Part shown: positions 9,457-18,261 of the stretch, piece after piece
Layout: each line of letters starts with the position of its first letter
Position numbering within the stretch: position 1 is the stretch's first letter
Assembly (NCBI GenBank): GCA_029210945.1
Contig: JARGGH010000002.1
Location: forward strand, 1-64,000
Origin: Anaerolineales bacterium
GTDB lineage: Bacteria; Chloroflexota; Anaerolineae; Anaerolineales; E44-bin32
Direction: 5' to 3'
Length of the DNA stretch: 64,000 nt
Program-made: the position numbers and the translations under genes
Notes under the pieces: generated by a model
What the model was told of the DNA's origin: nothing
The model's database searches: none
What the model saw: only the letters and a program-made list of their open reading frames with translations

Positions 9457-9783
9457 GGTGGGGCATTATCGGTGAAATTTCTGCGGAAGTCCATCGCTTT
9501 CTTTCAGACAGGGCATCGACGGTGTCGAGCAGATCCAATGAAGGATATCGTCGACCTGGCATCGTTTCTCGACGACCTTGCCGCGGAACATGGGGATGTG
9601 TACGGCGAGGCTGCGCAATCGTTTGCCTATTGACGAAAGCGAGCTTTCAGTCTTCACGTGTTTTCCCTGTCAGATGAGCCAATCATAAGGGGACCCACTG
9701 TCGATGGGAAGGGGAGTGCGGTTGTGGACGACGTCGACCAAGGCTCCGCGAACGAATGTGTCTCAAATCTATATTAGGGAAGA
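9457..9783. other. Intergenic region, no convincing gene
   Basis: Between the LysE-type and HIT genes. A 31-codon plus-strand frame starting at 9538 (MKDIVDLASFLDDLAAEHGD...) has protein-like composition but no recognisable family or ribosome site. It may be a gene scrap. Nothing else is visible. Confidence 0.4.
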
Positions 9784-10278
9784 TTAATTTTTGTCTATAT
9801 TCATCTGTGCGCATAATTTTCGGCACAATTCTTCAATATCTAATTTGCTTCCTCGTGGTGCCCCCGGCCATTCATCAATATGTCCTCCCCAGAACTCGTG
9901 CGGCGTTCCGGGATAGCGGGGGATCAGGTGCATGTGGAAGTGAGCCATCCCTTCACCGACGACGAACGCATATACTTTCATGGCGTTAAGTTCTGCTTTG
10001 AGAACCCGTGCCAGCCGCCCAGCCAACATGCCCACGCGCTGTGCTTCAGCCTCGGTCAGCGAAGCGAGGTCGGGCACATGCCGGCGGGTCTCGAGCACGA
10101 GCCAACCGAGGTATTGATCCGTTTGGTCATCTGATATGTGGGCGTGGCAGGCGTAAACGAGATCATCCTCATAAACCGGTCCACCCCGGGGAGAAAAATC
10201 CCCGTGCTGCTTTCGGCAAATCATGCAGTCACAGTGATGAGCAGCGCCGTTGCTGTCGGGTTCGGCGGAGGCGTTCAT
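9784..10278 (-). CDS. HIT-family nucleotide hydrolase/transferase
   Basis: A 164-residue protein carrying the histidine triad HFHMHLIPR near residues 118-126, preceded by an N-terminal CDCMIC pair that resembles the metal-binding cysteines of many HIT proteins. HIT enzymes hydrolyse or transfer nucleotide monophosphates (for example from AMP-lysine, AMP-NH2 or Ap4A), using the middle His as nucleophile. The gene overlaps the 3' end of the membrane protein upstream by 4 nt, so the two are likely translationally coupled. Confidence 0.9.
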   Translation of the reverse strand: MNASAEPDSNGAAHHCDCMICRKQHGDFSPRGGPVYEDDLVYACHAHISDDQTDQYLGWLVLETRRHVPDLASLTEAEAQRVGMLAGRLARVLKAELNAMKVYAFVVGEGMAHFHMHLIPRYPGTPHEFWGGHIDEWPGAPRGSKLDIEELCRKLCAQMNIDKN

Positions 10279-10649
10279 AGCAACTGACCGGCGAGGATCG
10301 AGAGCAGGATCAAGATCGTTCCGGCGAGCCAGATCTGCGCGGTGAGGTCATACAAGGCAAGCAGGTCGAGGAATGTGTGCCGGGCGCGCTCCCTTAAATC
10401 GTCAGGCCCAGCAGAGGAGCCGTATTGATAAGAAAAGCTCTTTGTCGACCCCCAACCTCCAGCCAGCAAAATTAAGCCGAAAAGAATACTGATCGCACCT
10501 CCCAAGAAGAGGTAGTTGCTGAGTTCAAGCAGCGAATGTTCGCTGAAGAACCAGAATATTACGAATGTGCATGCGAAGAGAATTAAGCTGTTCCGAATCC
10601 CACGCCAGAGCAAGGAGAGCGCAGCCTTCCAAAGAGATTTGTTTCGCAT
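10275..10649 (-). CDS. Hypothetical three-helix membrane protein
   Basis: A 124-residue protein with about three hydrophobic segments (around 17-36, 45-63 and 103-122) separated by a polar stretch with SYQYGSSAGPDDLRERAR. Family not recognised. Its last 4 nt overlap the start of the HIT gene, suggesting one transcript. Confidence 0.7.
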   Translation of the reverse strand: MRNKSLWKAALSLLWRGIRNSLILFACTFVIFWFFSEHSLLELSNYLFLGGAISILFGLILLAGGWGSTKSFSYQYGSSAGPDDLRERARHTFLDLLALYDLTAQIWLAGTILILLSILAGQLL

Positions 10650-10706
10650 GGATACGTCCCATTGAATGTCACATCCATAATAGCAGGAAACAGGAGTGCA
10701 CAGTGA

Positions 10707-11951
10707 TTACCTGTCTCCTTCCGTGAGGAACCGATCAGCGTTAAGGACGATGTCATGAAGAGCAGCCGACAGCGAAATCAGTTTTTGAATGGAGACAAGG
10801 TGAGGTTGGTCATCCGGCGTATGTGCGATTTCTGACCACAACGCGTCGAACTGGTCAGATGTGAAGGCTAACGCAGGGATGCCTTGCTGGATAAACAGGC
10901 TGTGATCTGATTGGTACCATTCCGGTCCCTCCACGAGATCAGGATATCCTGAAAATATCGTCTTCAATTGATGTGTGAGTTTGTCAGAACATCCATAAAG
11001 TGAATAGGCGGTACGTCCATCTTTATAGCCCGCGCCGTCGATGTTGATTGCTAACAATATGTCCCCGGGAGCGCCGAGCGAGGATTTCAGGTACTGAATT
11101 TCACCGGATGCTGCATAATAATCCTCGCCGTTGAGCGCAGCAATTTCGACGGCTTGTTCACCGGAATAATCTAGCAGTCGTTCGGCTAAAAGAAGGAGGG
11201 TGACAATCCCGGCGGCGTTATCGAGTGCGCCAGGGGTGCCCTCCTTGGCGTCAATATGGGCGCAAAAGACCAAGCGCAGTGTTTTATCATTGCCTTTCCG
11301 TGCGATCATGTTGAAGCCTGTAGAGGGTATGCGCGCGGCATCGATGTGGAGGGAAGCGATCCTGCCTTCCAGTGCCGCAAGACGCTCCCCTTCGACATCC
11401 GTGATATATACGGAAGGGATGTCAAAGTCGCCGTCTTCGAAGAGAGGAAAAGGATAGACGCCTCCAGCCATCTGGGGGTCTTTGCCCGTTGCCGCAATCA
11501 AAGCAGCCGGCTTTTTCTGTTCGAGCATGGCGATGATCTCCCGGTGATGCTCGGGGTTGTAGAATGGAAAATTCTTAGGCATCAATTGCTCTTTGACGAG
11601 CTCGCCGGCGAGCAGCGCGATCCTTCCATGCAGTTCGGAAGATGCCAGTTCTTCGAGCGATGCCAGCCGAATGATCGGAGCCTGCACATCGATCCCCGCC
11701 GAATAGGGGCTGACGTGGACCCTTGTGCGCTTCCCATCCACCTCGAGTGTGGCCCCTTCTGAATTCCAGTCAATACATGAAAATTGGGAGCGTTCAATAC
11801 GGAAACCGAACTGCTCCACCGTCGCGGCAAAGAAATCCGTTGCCGCCCGATTCTCAGCGCTGCCTGTCCGCCTGTTTGGCAGTTCAGTGCAGAGATAGTG
11901 CAAGTAATCCTGCGCTTTCGCTTGATCGTGAGTCTCAGTGTTATATCTCAT
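10707..11951 (-). CDS. M28-family zinc metallopeptidase
   Basis: A protein of about 414 residues with the M28 aminopeptidase metal site: H in FCAHIDAKEGTPGALDNAAG (His about 232, Asp about 244 bridging two zincs) and the catalytic Glu in ALNGEDYYAASGE (about 276). INIDGAGY and the late HTPDDQPH give further ligands. No clear signal peptide is seen, so it is probably cytoplasmic. The ATG at 11951 is preferred to an in-frame TTG two codons upstream. M28 enzymes release amino-terminal residues from peptides; some act on modified substrates. Confidence 0.88.
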   Translation of the reverse strand: MRYNTETHDQAKAQDYLHYLCTELPNRRTGSAENRAATDFFAATVEQFGFRIERSQFSCIDWNSEGATLEVDGKRTRVHVSPYSAGIDVQAPIIRLASLEELASSELHGRIALLAGELVKEQLMPKNFPFYNPEHHREIIAMLEQKKPAALIAATGKDPQMAGGVYPFPLFEDGDFDIPSVYITDVEGERLAALEGRIASLHIDAARIPSTGFNMIARKGNDKTLRLVFCAHIDAKEGTPGALDNAAGIVTLLLLAERLLDYSGEQAVEIAALNGEDYYAASGEIQYLKSSLGAPGDILLAINIDGAGYKDGRTAYSLYGCSDKLTHQLKTIFSGYPDLVEGPEWYQSDHSLFIQQGIPALAFTSDQFDALWSEIAHTPDDQPHLVSIQKLISLSAALHDIVLNADRFLTEGDR

Positions 11952-12004
11952 GCTCAATCTCGCACCCGGTCTGGCGGGAAATACTTCCTGCCAGGCATTC
12001 GTCT

Positions 12005-12565
12005 TCAGCGAAGTTCAATGCTCTCAAGCACCTCCGACAATGGTTCAAGTGTCTGTGGATCGTGGATCTTCAGGCCGATGAGACGCCCATTATGCTCAAA
12101 GAAAGTCCAGGTGATTTCCAGAGGAACCCCACCATCGCCGATGACTGCTCGTCGCGCACTAACATTTCCTAGTTGGATATCGTTGACCGTGGCAGGAGGA
12201 CATGGGCTGCATTGCCCCTGTATAAATTCCTCGACCGTCAACGTATCAGCATCAGCGATAGCGATGCTGCTGCCTCCAGGGCTCATGGATGTTGAAGGGT
12301 GCGGACCGAGGTTGTAGAGTGCAAATGAGATTCCTCCACCAGCAGCTGCTTCTACCGGGCCGAAGACCTGCCAGCCATCAGGCAGTCTGAGCGAAAACGC
12401 ACCCTCTTTACTAATGTATCGGTCTTGACTCTCTTCTTCCGTCGGAACGAGAACTTCGTCCCGGCTTTGCGTGGATGCGGGTTCGGGCGTGCCAGCCTGC
12501 CTTGCGCATGCTGCTATGGACAGCAGCAGGAGAATCGTAAGCGGTTGGATTGTCAATCTATACAT
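12005..12565 (-). CDS. Hypothetical lipoprotein with a PsbP-like domain
   Basis: A protein of about 186 residues with a lipoprotein signal ending in SIAAC. After a Thr/Glu/Pro linker comes ISKEGAFSLRLPDGWQVFGP, the opening of small extracytoplasmic PsbP/LpqN-like domains. The ATG at 12565 follows AGGA by 6 nt and places the Arg-containing n-region correctly; longer forms lack a sensible signal. It lies 33 nt after pckA, though a functional link is unlikely. Confidence 0.75.
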   Translation of the reverse strand: MYRLTIQPLTILLLLSIAACARQAGTPEPASTQSRDEVLVPTEEESQDRYISKEGAFSLRLPDGWQVFGPVEAAAGGGISFALYNLGPHPSTSMSPGGSSIAIADADTLTVEEFIQGQCSPCPPATVNDIQLGNVSARRAVIGDGGVPLEITWTFFEHNGRLIGLKIHDPQTLEPLSEVLESIELR

Positions 12566-12598
12566 TGAATTCCTGAAACCTCTCCTGTGTGAATCCAA

Positions 12599-14212
12599 TT
12601 ACCTCGATACTGGTCCGGCCGCGGCGATCGATGGGTCCACCTCTGATTGAAATTGCCGGAAATTTTCGTAGAACATGTTGGCCAGTTCCCCGGCTTGTTG
12701 ATCGTGAGCCTCTGGATGCCCCCAGGTTTCGCGTGGTGTGAGGATCTGGCTCGGAACGCCCTCAATGTGGACCGGGACATGCAGACCGAAGTGAGGTTCC
12801 GTCTCCAATTCCACCGCATCCAATTCGCCGCTGATCGCCGCCTCGACCATGCGGCGTGTGTGTGCGAGTTTCATGCGCTCCCCGACACCATATGGCCCTC
12901 CAGTCCAACCCGTATTGACCAACCAGACCTGCGCGCTGTGCTTCCTGACTTTTTCCCCGAGCAAGTCAGCGTATACACGGGGGTGGAGCGGCATGAAGGG
13001 GGCACCGAAGCATGCGCTGAAGTGGGGCTGCGGTTCGGTTACGCCGCGTTCGGTACCGGCCACCTTGGCAGTGTACCCGCTCAGGAAATGGTACATGGCC
13101 TGCTCGGTCGTGAGCTTGCTGATGGGAGGCAGCACGCCAAACGCATCGGCGGTGAGGAAGAGGATATGCCGGGGATGCCCGGCGATCCCCTCCAGGATTG
13201 CGTTGGGCATGTGCGAGATCGGGTAGCTGGCGCGGGTGTTCTCGGTCAGCCCTTCATCATCGAGATCGACGCGCCGTGTTTCACCATCAAACGCGACGTT
13301 CTCGAGGATCGTCCCAAAACGCCGGGTCGTCTCATAGATGAGCGGCTCCCCTTCCGGATCTAACCGGATCACTTTAGCATACGAGCCGCCCTCGAAGTTG
13401 AAGATTCCGTTGTCGCTCCATCCGTGTTCATCGTCGCCGACCAAGGTGCGGTCCGGGACGTTGCTCAACGTCGTCTTGCCGGTGGCACTCAACCCGAAGA
13501 AGAGTGCCACGTCGTCGGGATCTTCACCGTAGTTGGCGCTGCAGTGCATCGGGAGCACGCCCTGATTGGGCAATTTGTAGTTCATCGCTGTAAAGATGCT
13601 CTTCTTGATCTCGCCAGCGTACTCTGTGCGGGCGATCAAGACAAGACCCTTACCGAAGTGGACCAGGATTGCGGTCTGGCTGGCGGTGCAATCGATCTCC
13701 GGATCGGCGTGGAAGCCGGGCATGTCGATCACGGTGAACTCGGGGACATGCTTGCGGAGCTTCTCGGGGTCGAACTCGCGGATGAACATGTTGCGGGCAA
13801 AGAGGCTGTGCCATGCGTAATCGGTGATGATCCGCACGGGCATCTGGTATTCAGGGTCGGCGCCGGCATACCCGTCGAAAACGAAGACGTCACGATTCTG
13901 TATATAGGCGAGCATCCGACGGTGGACGTGATTAAAGCAATCCGCGGAGATCGGGCGATTCACTTTACCCCACCAGATCACATCCTTGCTGGAGGGCTCT
14001 TCAACGATGAATTTATCGTGTGGGGACCGCCCGGTGTGATCCCCGGTGCGGACAATGACAGGTCCAAGATGAGCGAGCGCCCCTTCATGGCGGCGGATGA
14101 TGCGTTCGTAAAGCATCGGCGTGGTCAAATTCCAGTACACCGTACCGGCGTTGCGGATGCCGTGATTCTCAACGCCGTGCTCGCCGATCCAGGGGCCAAA
14201 GTTCTGGGACAT
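12599..14212 (-). CDS. pckA: Phosphoenolpyruvate carboxykinase (ATP)
   Basis: A 537-residue enzyme, normal length for the ATP-type family. Visible motifs: TGRSPHDKFIV (60-70), the substrate region YAGEIKKS (198-205), the kinase-1a P-loop GLSATGKTT (240-248), and DDEHGWSD with FNFEGG downstream, containing the metal-binding Asp residues. It converts oxaloacetate and ATP to PEP, CO2 and ADP, the first committed gluconeogenic step. The start is supported by GGAGG 5 nt upstream. All catalytic motifs appear intact. Confidence 0.97.
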   Translation of the reverse strand: MSQNFGPWIGEHGVENHGIRNAGTVYWNLTTPMLYERIIRRHEGALAHLGPVIVRTGDHTGRSPHDKFIVEEPSSKDVIWWGKVNRPISADCFNHVHRRMLAYIQNRDVFVFDGYAGADPEYQMPVRIITDYAWHSLFARNMFIREFDPEKLRKHVPEFTVIDMPGFHADPEIDCTASQTAILVHFGKGLVLIARTEYAGEIKKSIFTAMNYKLPNQGVLPMHCSANYGEDPDDVALFFGLSATGKTTLSNVPDRTLVGDDEHGWSDNGIFNFEGGSYAKVIRLDPEGEPLIYETTRRFGTILENVAFDGETRRVDLDDEGLTENTRASYPISHMPNAILEGIAGHPRHILFLTADAFGVLPPISKLTTEQAMYHFLSGYTAKVAGTERGVTEPQPHFSACFGAPFMPLHPRVYADLLGEKVRKHSAQVWLVNTGWTGGPYGVGERMKLAHTRRMVEAAISGELDAVELETEPHFGLHVPVHIEGVPSQILTPRETWGHPEAHDQQAGELANMFYENFRQFQSEVDPSIAAAGPVSR

Positions 14213-14283
14213 AGTTTCCTCCAGTGGCGGGGATGGCTCCCGATATTCTGCATTGATGATAACACCGCCGGGGCGAAGAGTTT

Positions 14284-14490
14284 TCAGGAGGTGACAAAAT
14301 TGCCCAGGGGGATGGCGGCGATGGAATTTTGCACCTTGCAGATCTCAAAATTGGCCAGCTAGGCGACGGTCTCTTTGACGCACCAGCAGCCACATAGGCC
14401 GGGCGTCTCCCATTCATCGTTGGCGATGCCTTCTAGCGATCTCTTCAGAGTCTGGTGACCATATTCGAGTATATCCAGAGTGTTCATCAT
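14284..14490 (-). pseudogene. DinB-family gene remnant with internal TAG
   Basis: Starting at ATG 14488-14490 the frame reads MMNTLDILEYGHQTLKRS, then WETPGLCGCWCVKETVA, a TAG at 14359-14361 and LANFE. DinB-like four-helix proteins commonly read NTLDIL.YGH...W.TPG..G.WSVKD..AHLA.FE, so the stop replaces the conserved His. After LANFE the similarity is lost and a second stop follows at 14284-14286. The rest of the protein (about 100 residues) is absent, so this is a truncated, inactive copy. Its start overlaps the end of the GNAT remnant by ATGA. Confidence 0.5.
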
Positions 14491-14716
14491 TCGCCTCCCA
14501 CCGGTCTGCTACGCTGTGCCGGAATCAGGCCCTGTTGAGCGATGAAGGCCTGAAGAAATGGTAACGCTTCGTCTTTCCAGGCGTCGATCCAGCGGTCAGC
14601 CTGTAACCGAAGCGTTGGTAGAAGGGTATGTTGCGGCGGTTTTCCGTATCCAACTCAACGCCAATCGACGTGGGGTGGCGCGCTGCTGTGCTGGATGCCT
14701 TCGTATGAAAGCTCGC
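14487..14716 (-). pseudogene. C-terminal remnant of a GNAT acetyltransferase, frameshifted
   Basis: One minus-strand frame gives GVELDTENRRNIPFYQRFGYRL, the end of a GNAT domain (beta5-alpha4 region, NxxFYxxFGY), with an in-frame TAA just upstream at 14717-14719. A second frame takes over near 14600 with ADRWIDAWKDEALPFLQAF and runs to a TGA at 14487-14489 that overlaps the DinB start as ATGATG. Thus an ancestral GNAT-DinB operon is plausible. The catalytic core including the acetyl-CoA loop (QxxGxG/A) is missing. Confidence 0.45.
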
Positions 14717-14899
14717 TTAATTCACTGACCATTCTTCACTTGCTTCTCGGATTGTTCAACGAGTGGGTGGCACCAGATGGTCATACGATCCCTTGCCCAA
14801 TCAGATCCATCATGGCTGTTGGCCGGATGGCTGCGGCTTATTCAGCACAGGTACGACCGCTTTGGGTTTGGCAGATGATGGAGCGGGCGCGCGGCACGA

Positions 14900-15445
14900 T
14901 CATCCACTGTCTTTGCCGCTGCCCGGGTAGGCCCAATCGTCGCGTTTGGACATGATCTCACGGAGGTCATGACGCAGATCTTCCACGGTCGGGCGACCTA
15001 CGTACCACCAGCCGTTGTAGATCTTATGGATCGTTCGATCTCGATCCAGAACGAATGTGTAGGGGATGTAGATCTGGCCATGGACATCATCAGTTGTATC
15101 GACCATCTGGAGCTCGTGCAATAGCTTGCGATCATGGTCACACAGGAATGGCCAATCGGCGGCAAGCGCCGTTCGGACTTCTTTTGATGTGAGCTGGTCG
15201 TCCACCGAGATAGTGATTAATTTGCAGTAGTTGACAGCCAATTCGGGCTGCAGATCACGGACATAGTTCGTCAACTGACGACGATCTTTTGGTCAATAAT
15301 GGCCCCGCCCAAAAATCAGAACACCGGGAAAACCGCGTAACAACCCTCGCAGGTTTTGCATTTCGCCATCCTGATCCGGGAGCTCAAAGTTAGGGAAGGT
15401 CTTGCCAACGTCTAGATCCGGGTGCATCGGGAATTCGTTCGTCAT
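14900..15445 (-). CDS. Candidate selenocysteine-containing peroxiredoxin-like protein (UGA at codon 51)
   Basis: Read from ATG 15445 (GGAGGG 9 nt upstream), the frame runs DVGKTFPNFELPDQDG, then GVLIFGRGHY, a TGA at 15293-15295, then PKDRRQLTNYVRDLQPELAV and on to a stop at 14900. It has 181 residues if UGA is Sec51. The C-terminal part (VHGQIYIPYTFVLDRD...IYNGWWYVGRPT) is a thioredoxin-fold AhpC/TSA-like peroxiredoxin. In this family the position of the UGA is the peroxidatic cysteine (RGHYCP), which reduces peroxides. A hairpin follows at SECIS distance. The alternative is a Cys-to-stop mutation or base error. Peroxiredoxins are a known bacterial selenoprotein family. Confidence 0.8.
15268..15281 (-). 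promoter_or_regulatory. Candidate SECIS hairpin of the peroxiredoxin-like gene
   Basis: On the minus strand TCGTC-AGTT-GACGA forms a 5-bp stem with a four-base AGUU loop. The loop begins after 16 nt from the UGA and has G as its second base, as expected for bacterial SECIS elements that bind SelB. The stem is short, so alone the evidence is modest. Confidence 0.55.
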
Positions 15446-15595
15446 GATTTCAGCCCTCCATAAAATGGGATAGACATCGGTATGATCACGGCTCGTTGTT
15501 GTGAGAATCTAGAGGGGGAAGGGGGAGATTGCTGATCTCTCTCCATTAAGAACCGATTCGACGGATCCATATCAGTTGAGCAGAAGGTTTAGGGA

Positions 15596-15622
15596 ACAAA
15601 GCCCGGAATGCCCGGGCTTTGT
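15596..15622 (-). terminator. Hairpin terminator of the four-helix membrane gene
   Basis: ACAAAGCCCGG and its exact complement form an 11-bp stem with a 5-nt loop, about 40 nt after the stop of the minus-strand gene at 15661. The trailing T run is weak (TTTGTT). Confidence 0.6.
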
Positions 15623-15660
15623 GTCATGATGAAGCCGTTGGAGGATCCCCATCTGGATTT

Positions 15661-16152
15661 TCAGCCGCGGATGAAGCCCTGGATCAGAACCGCAATGCCG
15701 ATCGCGATCAGCACTCCCGGCCCAATGATCGCCCATTTTCCGAGTGTAATGCCCAGCAGGATGCCGGCCCAGAACAGGTTTCCAACCACATTCCAGCGGT
15801 AGACCGGGACAATTGTGCGGACGAGGGCTTCAGCGAGAAGGATAACTGCCCATCCAAGAAAGAATGCCTGCCACACGCGTGGATCAACAAACGGCAGATT
15901 GACCGGGAACCACATCTCCGGGACGTTCAATTGGTCGAGCACAGACGTCAGCATCCGAATCTGTCCCAGATTGTTGAGCAGAAGCACGACGCCCGCCCAG
16001 ATCAGGAACGCTGCACTGGAGATGGTGCCCAATGGATCCCTGCGGTTCTTCTCCTCTTTTTCTTGTTTCTCAGTGTACGTTCTGGATGGCTCCGGAACTC
16101 GTTCAGCTGTGGTTGGGATTTCAGGCGGTTGGGTTGATTGCTCTTCTTTCAT
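15661..16152 (-). CDS. Hypothetical LiaI/LiaF-like (DUF5668-type) membrane protein
   Basis: A 163-residue protein starting at ATG 16152 (GGGAG 7 nt upstream). An acidic and proline-rich cytoplasmic head of about 40 residues is followed by [25 protein letters not shown], the signature of small LiaF-like transmembrane domains. Two to three more hydrophobic segments follow, ending in [22 protein letters not shown]. Function unknown; relatives often sit with envelope-stress regulators. Longer upstream starts overlap the thioredoxin-like remnant and lack a ribosome site. Confidence 0.65.
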   Translation of the reverse strand: MKEEQSTQPPEIPTTAERVPEPSRTYTEKQEKEEKNRRDPLGTISSAAFLIWAGVVLLLNNLGQIRMLTSVLDQLNVPEMWFPVNLPFVDPRVWQAFFLGWAVILLAEALVRTIVPVYRWNVVGNLFWAGILLGITLGKWAIIGPGVLIAIGIAVLIQGFIRG

Positions 16153-16204
16153 TAGATGGCTCCCATCGTGGTTCACGCGTGATCGCGGTTGCTGCCCATA
16201 TTCT

Positions 16205-16432
16205 ATACAACTATACGCAGAAATTATTCTTACGGTTGCGCACACCCGAAGTTTTCCTCTTCGACGAAGATCGCATCCTACGCTACCATGGAGCCATTAA
16301 TGCCAATACCGACAACCCGAAAATGCCGTCGAGAGCGCCTACCTGCGGGACGCGATCGAGGCAGTGCTTGCAGGGGATGAGCCTGACATCGAGACTACAA
16401 GCGCGGTGGGCTGCATGATTAAGTGGAAGTAA
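16205..16432 (+). pseudogene. C-terminal remnant of a thioredoxin/redoxin-family gene, frameshifted
   Basis: The plus strand reads [20 protein letters not shown] then, after one missing base near 16320, [19 protein letters not shown] and finally [12 protein letters not shown] before TAA at 16430-16432. This is the C-terminal third of thioredoxin-fold proteins that end in VGCSIKWK (recall). The N-terminal half with the CxxC site would overlap the divergent membrane gene and is not present. A further frame change lies near 16235 (SYGC). Truncated and dead, or badly assembled. Confidence 0.55.
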
Positions 16433-16608
16433 TCGATCTCGGTCAAAATCGATCGGGACGAGCGCCGCATCCGTGCGGCACTTTTTCATTAGGCGCATGA
16501 TGTCCGGGTGAAGAAGTTCTTCCCGCAGATCCAGACGGATGAAACTTTCCTGCGGTGTCTGCGTAAAGAATGGCAAACATGAGCACTGATGCGAGGTGGA
16601 GGCTTGAA

Positions 16609-17283
16609 ATGTTACGAAGAACGCTGCTGATTATTGGGGCCCTTGCTTTGATGGCTGTCGGCTGCACGATTTCGGTGCGCTATGAAGATGGCTCGGGAAT
16701 GGTGATCGAAGAAGAAAGGTCGCTGGCCGGGTTTACGCGTGTGTCGTTCGAAGGCATCGGTAAGCTCATCATCACGCAGGGTGATGCCGAGAGTCTGACA
16801 ATTGAAGCGGAAGACAACATTGTTCCGCATATCGATACGGTGGTGCGCGGTCAAACGCTGCAGATCAGTTTCGATACTGAACGCTGGCAGAATATTATCC
16901 GCCCAACCGAGCCGATCCGTCTCTACCTCACGGTAACTGACCTGCAGGCGCTGTCCCTCTCCGGACTGGGGGATGTCGAGGTGCAAGATATCGATGGTGA
17001 GCGCATTGATGTAACCTTGAGCGGTGCCGGATCGATCTCACTTTCCGGCACTGTACAGGAGCAAGATGTGAACGTCAGCGGCGCTGGCACTTATGAAGCT
17101 GCTGACCTGATGAGCGGGGTTGCTGATATCAATTTGAGCGGTGCGGGCAGCGCGACGGTGTGGGTGACCGAGAACCTCGATGTGAACATCACCGGCCTGG
17201 GCAGTGTCAGTTACTATGGGGACCCTGTTATCGAGCAATCGATCTCCGGGCTGGGAAACGTAGAATCGCTGGGCGAGCGCTGA
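16609..17283 (+). CDS. Head-GIN-domain (DUF2807) lipoprotein
   Basis: A 224-residue lipoprotein with GGAGG 6 nt before ATG 16609 and a signal ending in LMAVGC. Mature part: RSLAGFTRVSFEGIGKLIITQGD opens a DUF2807 (head GIN) domain. It continues as a right-handed beta-helix of short repeats, with LSGLGDVEVQDIDG, LSGAGSISLSG, VSGAGTYEA, LSGAGSATV, ITGLGSVSYYG and ISGLGNVES spaced about 20 residues. Such proteins are exported and probably bind at the cell surface; no enzymatic residues are known. Confidence 0.88.
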   Translation: MLRRTLLIIGALALMAVGCTISVRYEDGSGMVIEEERSLAGFTRVSFEGIGKLIITQGDAESLTIEAEDNIVPHIDTVVRGQTLQISFDTERWQNIIRPTEPIRLYLTVTDLQALSLSGLGDVEVQDIDGERIDVTLSGAGSISLSGTVQEQDVNVSGAGTYEAADLMSGVADINLSGAGSATVWVTENLDVNITGLGSVSYYGDPVIEQSISGLGNVESLGER

Positions 17284-17305
17284 TGCGCTGTGGATGGGGC
17301 CGGCT

Positions 17306-17329
17306 CTCGTGATCGAAAATCAGCACGAG
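17306..17329. terminator. Hairpin between convergent genes
   Basis: CTCGTG (17306-17311) pairs with CACGAG (17324-17329) between the head-GIN gene and the convergent MBL gene. There is a short T run on the plus side (ATTTTCC). Likely a shared terminator, not strong. Confidence 0.4.
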
Positions 17330-17357
17330 CACATTTTCCTGGGGTGATTTGATTTAG

Positions 17358-18032
17358 TCAGATGCTCAATTGCAGCAGCGCTTCGAGCGTCAACAGATCA
17401 GGCCCATGACCCGGATACGTATGTGTGGGCTTCAGACTTTTTATCGCTGCAAGGCTGATGCTCAGCGCCTCCCAATCATGAGCGTAATAACGTTGGGCGT
17501 GTGCCGCTCCATTTGTCGAAACTAAATCCCCGGCAAACAGGTGGGTGTTCTCTATCACTATACTGGATGAACCCGTAGTGTGCCCGGGAGTGTGCATCGC
17601 CCGGATCTTCAGACGACTGCCGGGAAATGTGTAATCCTGATCAAAGACCACATCCGGCGCCATGGGTTCGACCGGGAACAGTCGTTCAATGAGCGGCAGC
17701 ACTCGTGCGGTCAGGCGTCCACGACCGCGCACCTCACCGAGCAGCGTTTCGCCTGCCATCAACGCCGGAGCATCATCCTTCTGGATCAGGACTTTCGCGC
17801 CGGTCGCACGCTTCAATTGAGTGGCTGAGCCGAAGTGGTCAAAGTGAGCGTGGGTTAAGAAAATCCAATCCAGCCGTGGGTTGCCATGCTGCTTGATAGT
17901 TTCCAGGAGGCGGGCAGCCTCGCCGGGCATACCCGCATCGATGAGGATGCTGATATCATCGCCCCGGATCAAATAAGCGTTGGATAATCTTAGTGGGATA
18001 CGGTCGATCTGGACCGAGATGGGTCCCGTCAT
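17358..18032 (-). CDS. MBL-fold metallo-hydrolase
   Basis: A 224-residue protein from ATG 18032 (GAGGG 8 nt upstream; a GTG 15 nt earlier is the alternative). The metal motif THAHFDH lies at 60-66. MHTPGHTTGS supplies the next His, FAGDLVS the bridging Asp, and YPGHGPD the last His. This is a glyoxalase II/beta-lactamase-fold hydrolase of unknown substrate. All zinc ligands are present. Confidence 0.9.
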   Translation of the reverse strand: MTGPISVQIDRIPLRLSNAYLIRGDDISILIDAGMPGEAARLLETIKQHGNPRLDWIFLTHAHFDHFGSATQLKRATGAKVLIQKDDAPALMAGETLLGEVRGRGRLTARVLPLIERLFPVEPMAPDVVFDQDYTFPGSRLKIRAMHTPGHTTGSSSIVIENTHLFAGDLVSTNGAAHAQRYYAHDWEALSISLAAIKSLKPTHTYPGHGPDLLTLEALLQLSI

Positions 18033-18261
18033 TTGCGAAGCCCTCACTTCCTGGCGACGCCGTTGAACGCTTCGAAGACGTGGTGATCGTCATGCAATTC
18101 AACAGCGGCCCTGCGTTTGATGACGCCGGCTGCTGTGCTTTTTCCAGATGTTGGTCGCAGGTTAGCTGCTCTCTGACTACGATGCGTCGGTTTAATCTGG
18201 CATCTTGAATTCGCCGCTAACTCAACGGAGGATTTGCTGGTCGCTGGTTTTGTGTGAAGCA

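Noticed and set aside
9538-9776. 31-codon plus-strand frame ending in TGA with open frame beyond, considered as another UGA-read gene
   Set aside because: No recognisable redox family, no cysteine-position argument and no SECIS-like hairpin was seen; probably chance or a gene scrap.
14359-14361. DinB TAG as recoding
   Set aside because: The gene is also truncated and loses similarity right after, so decay explains it better.
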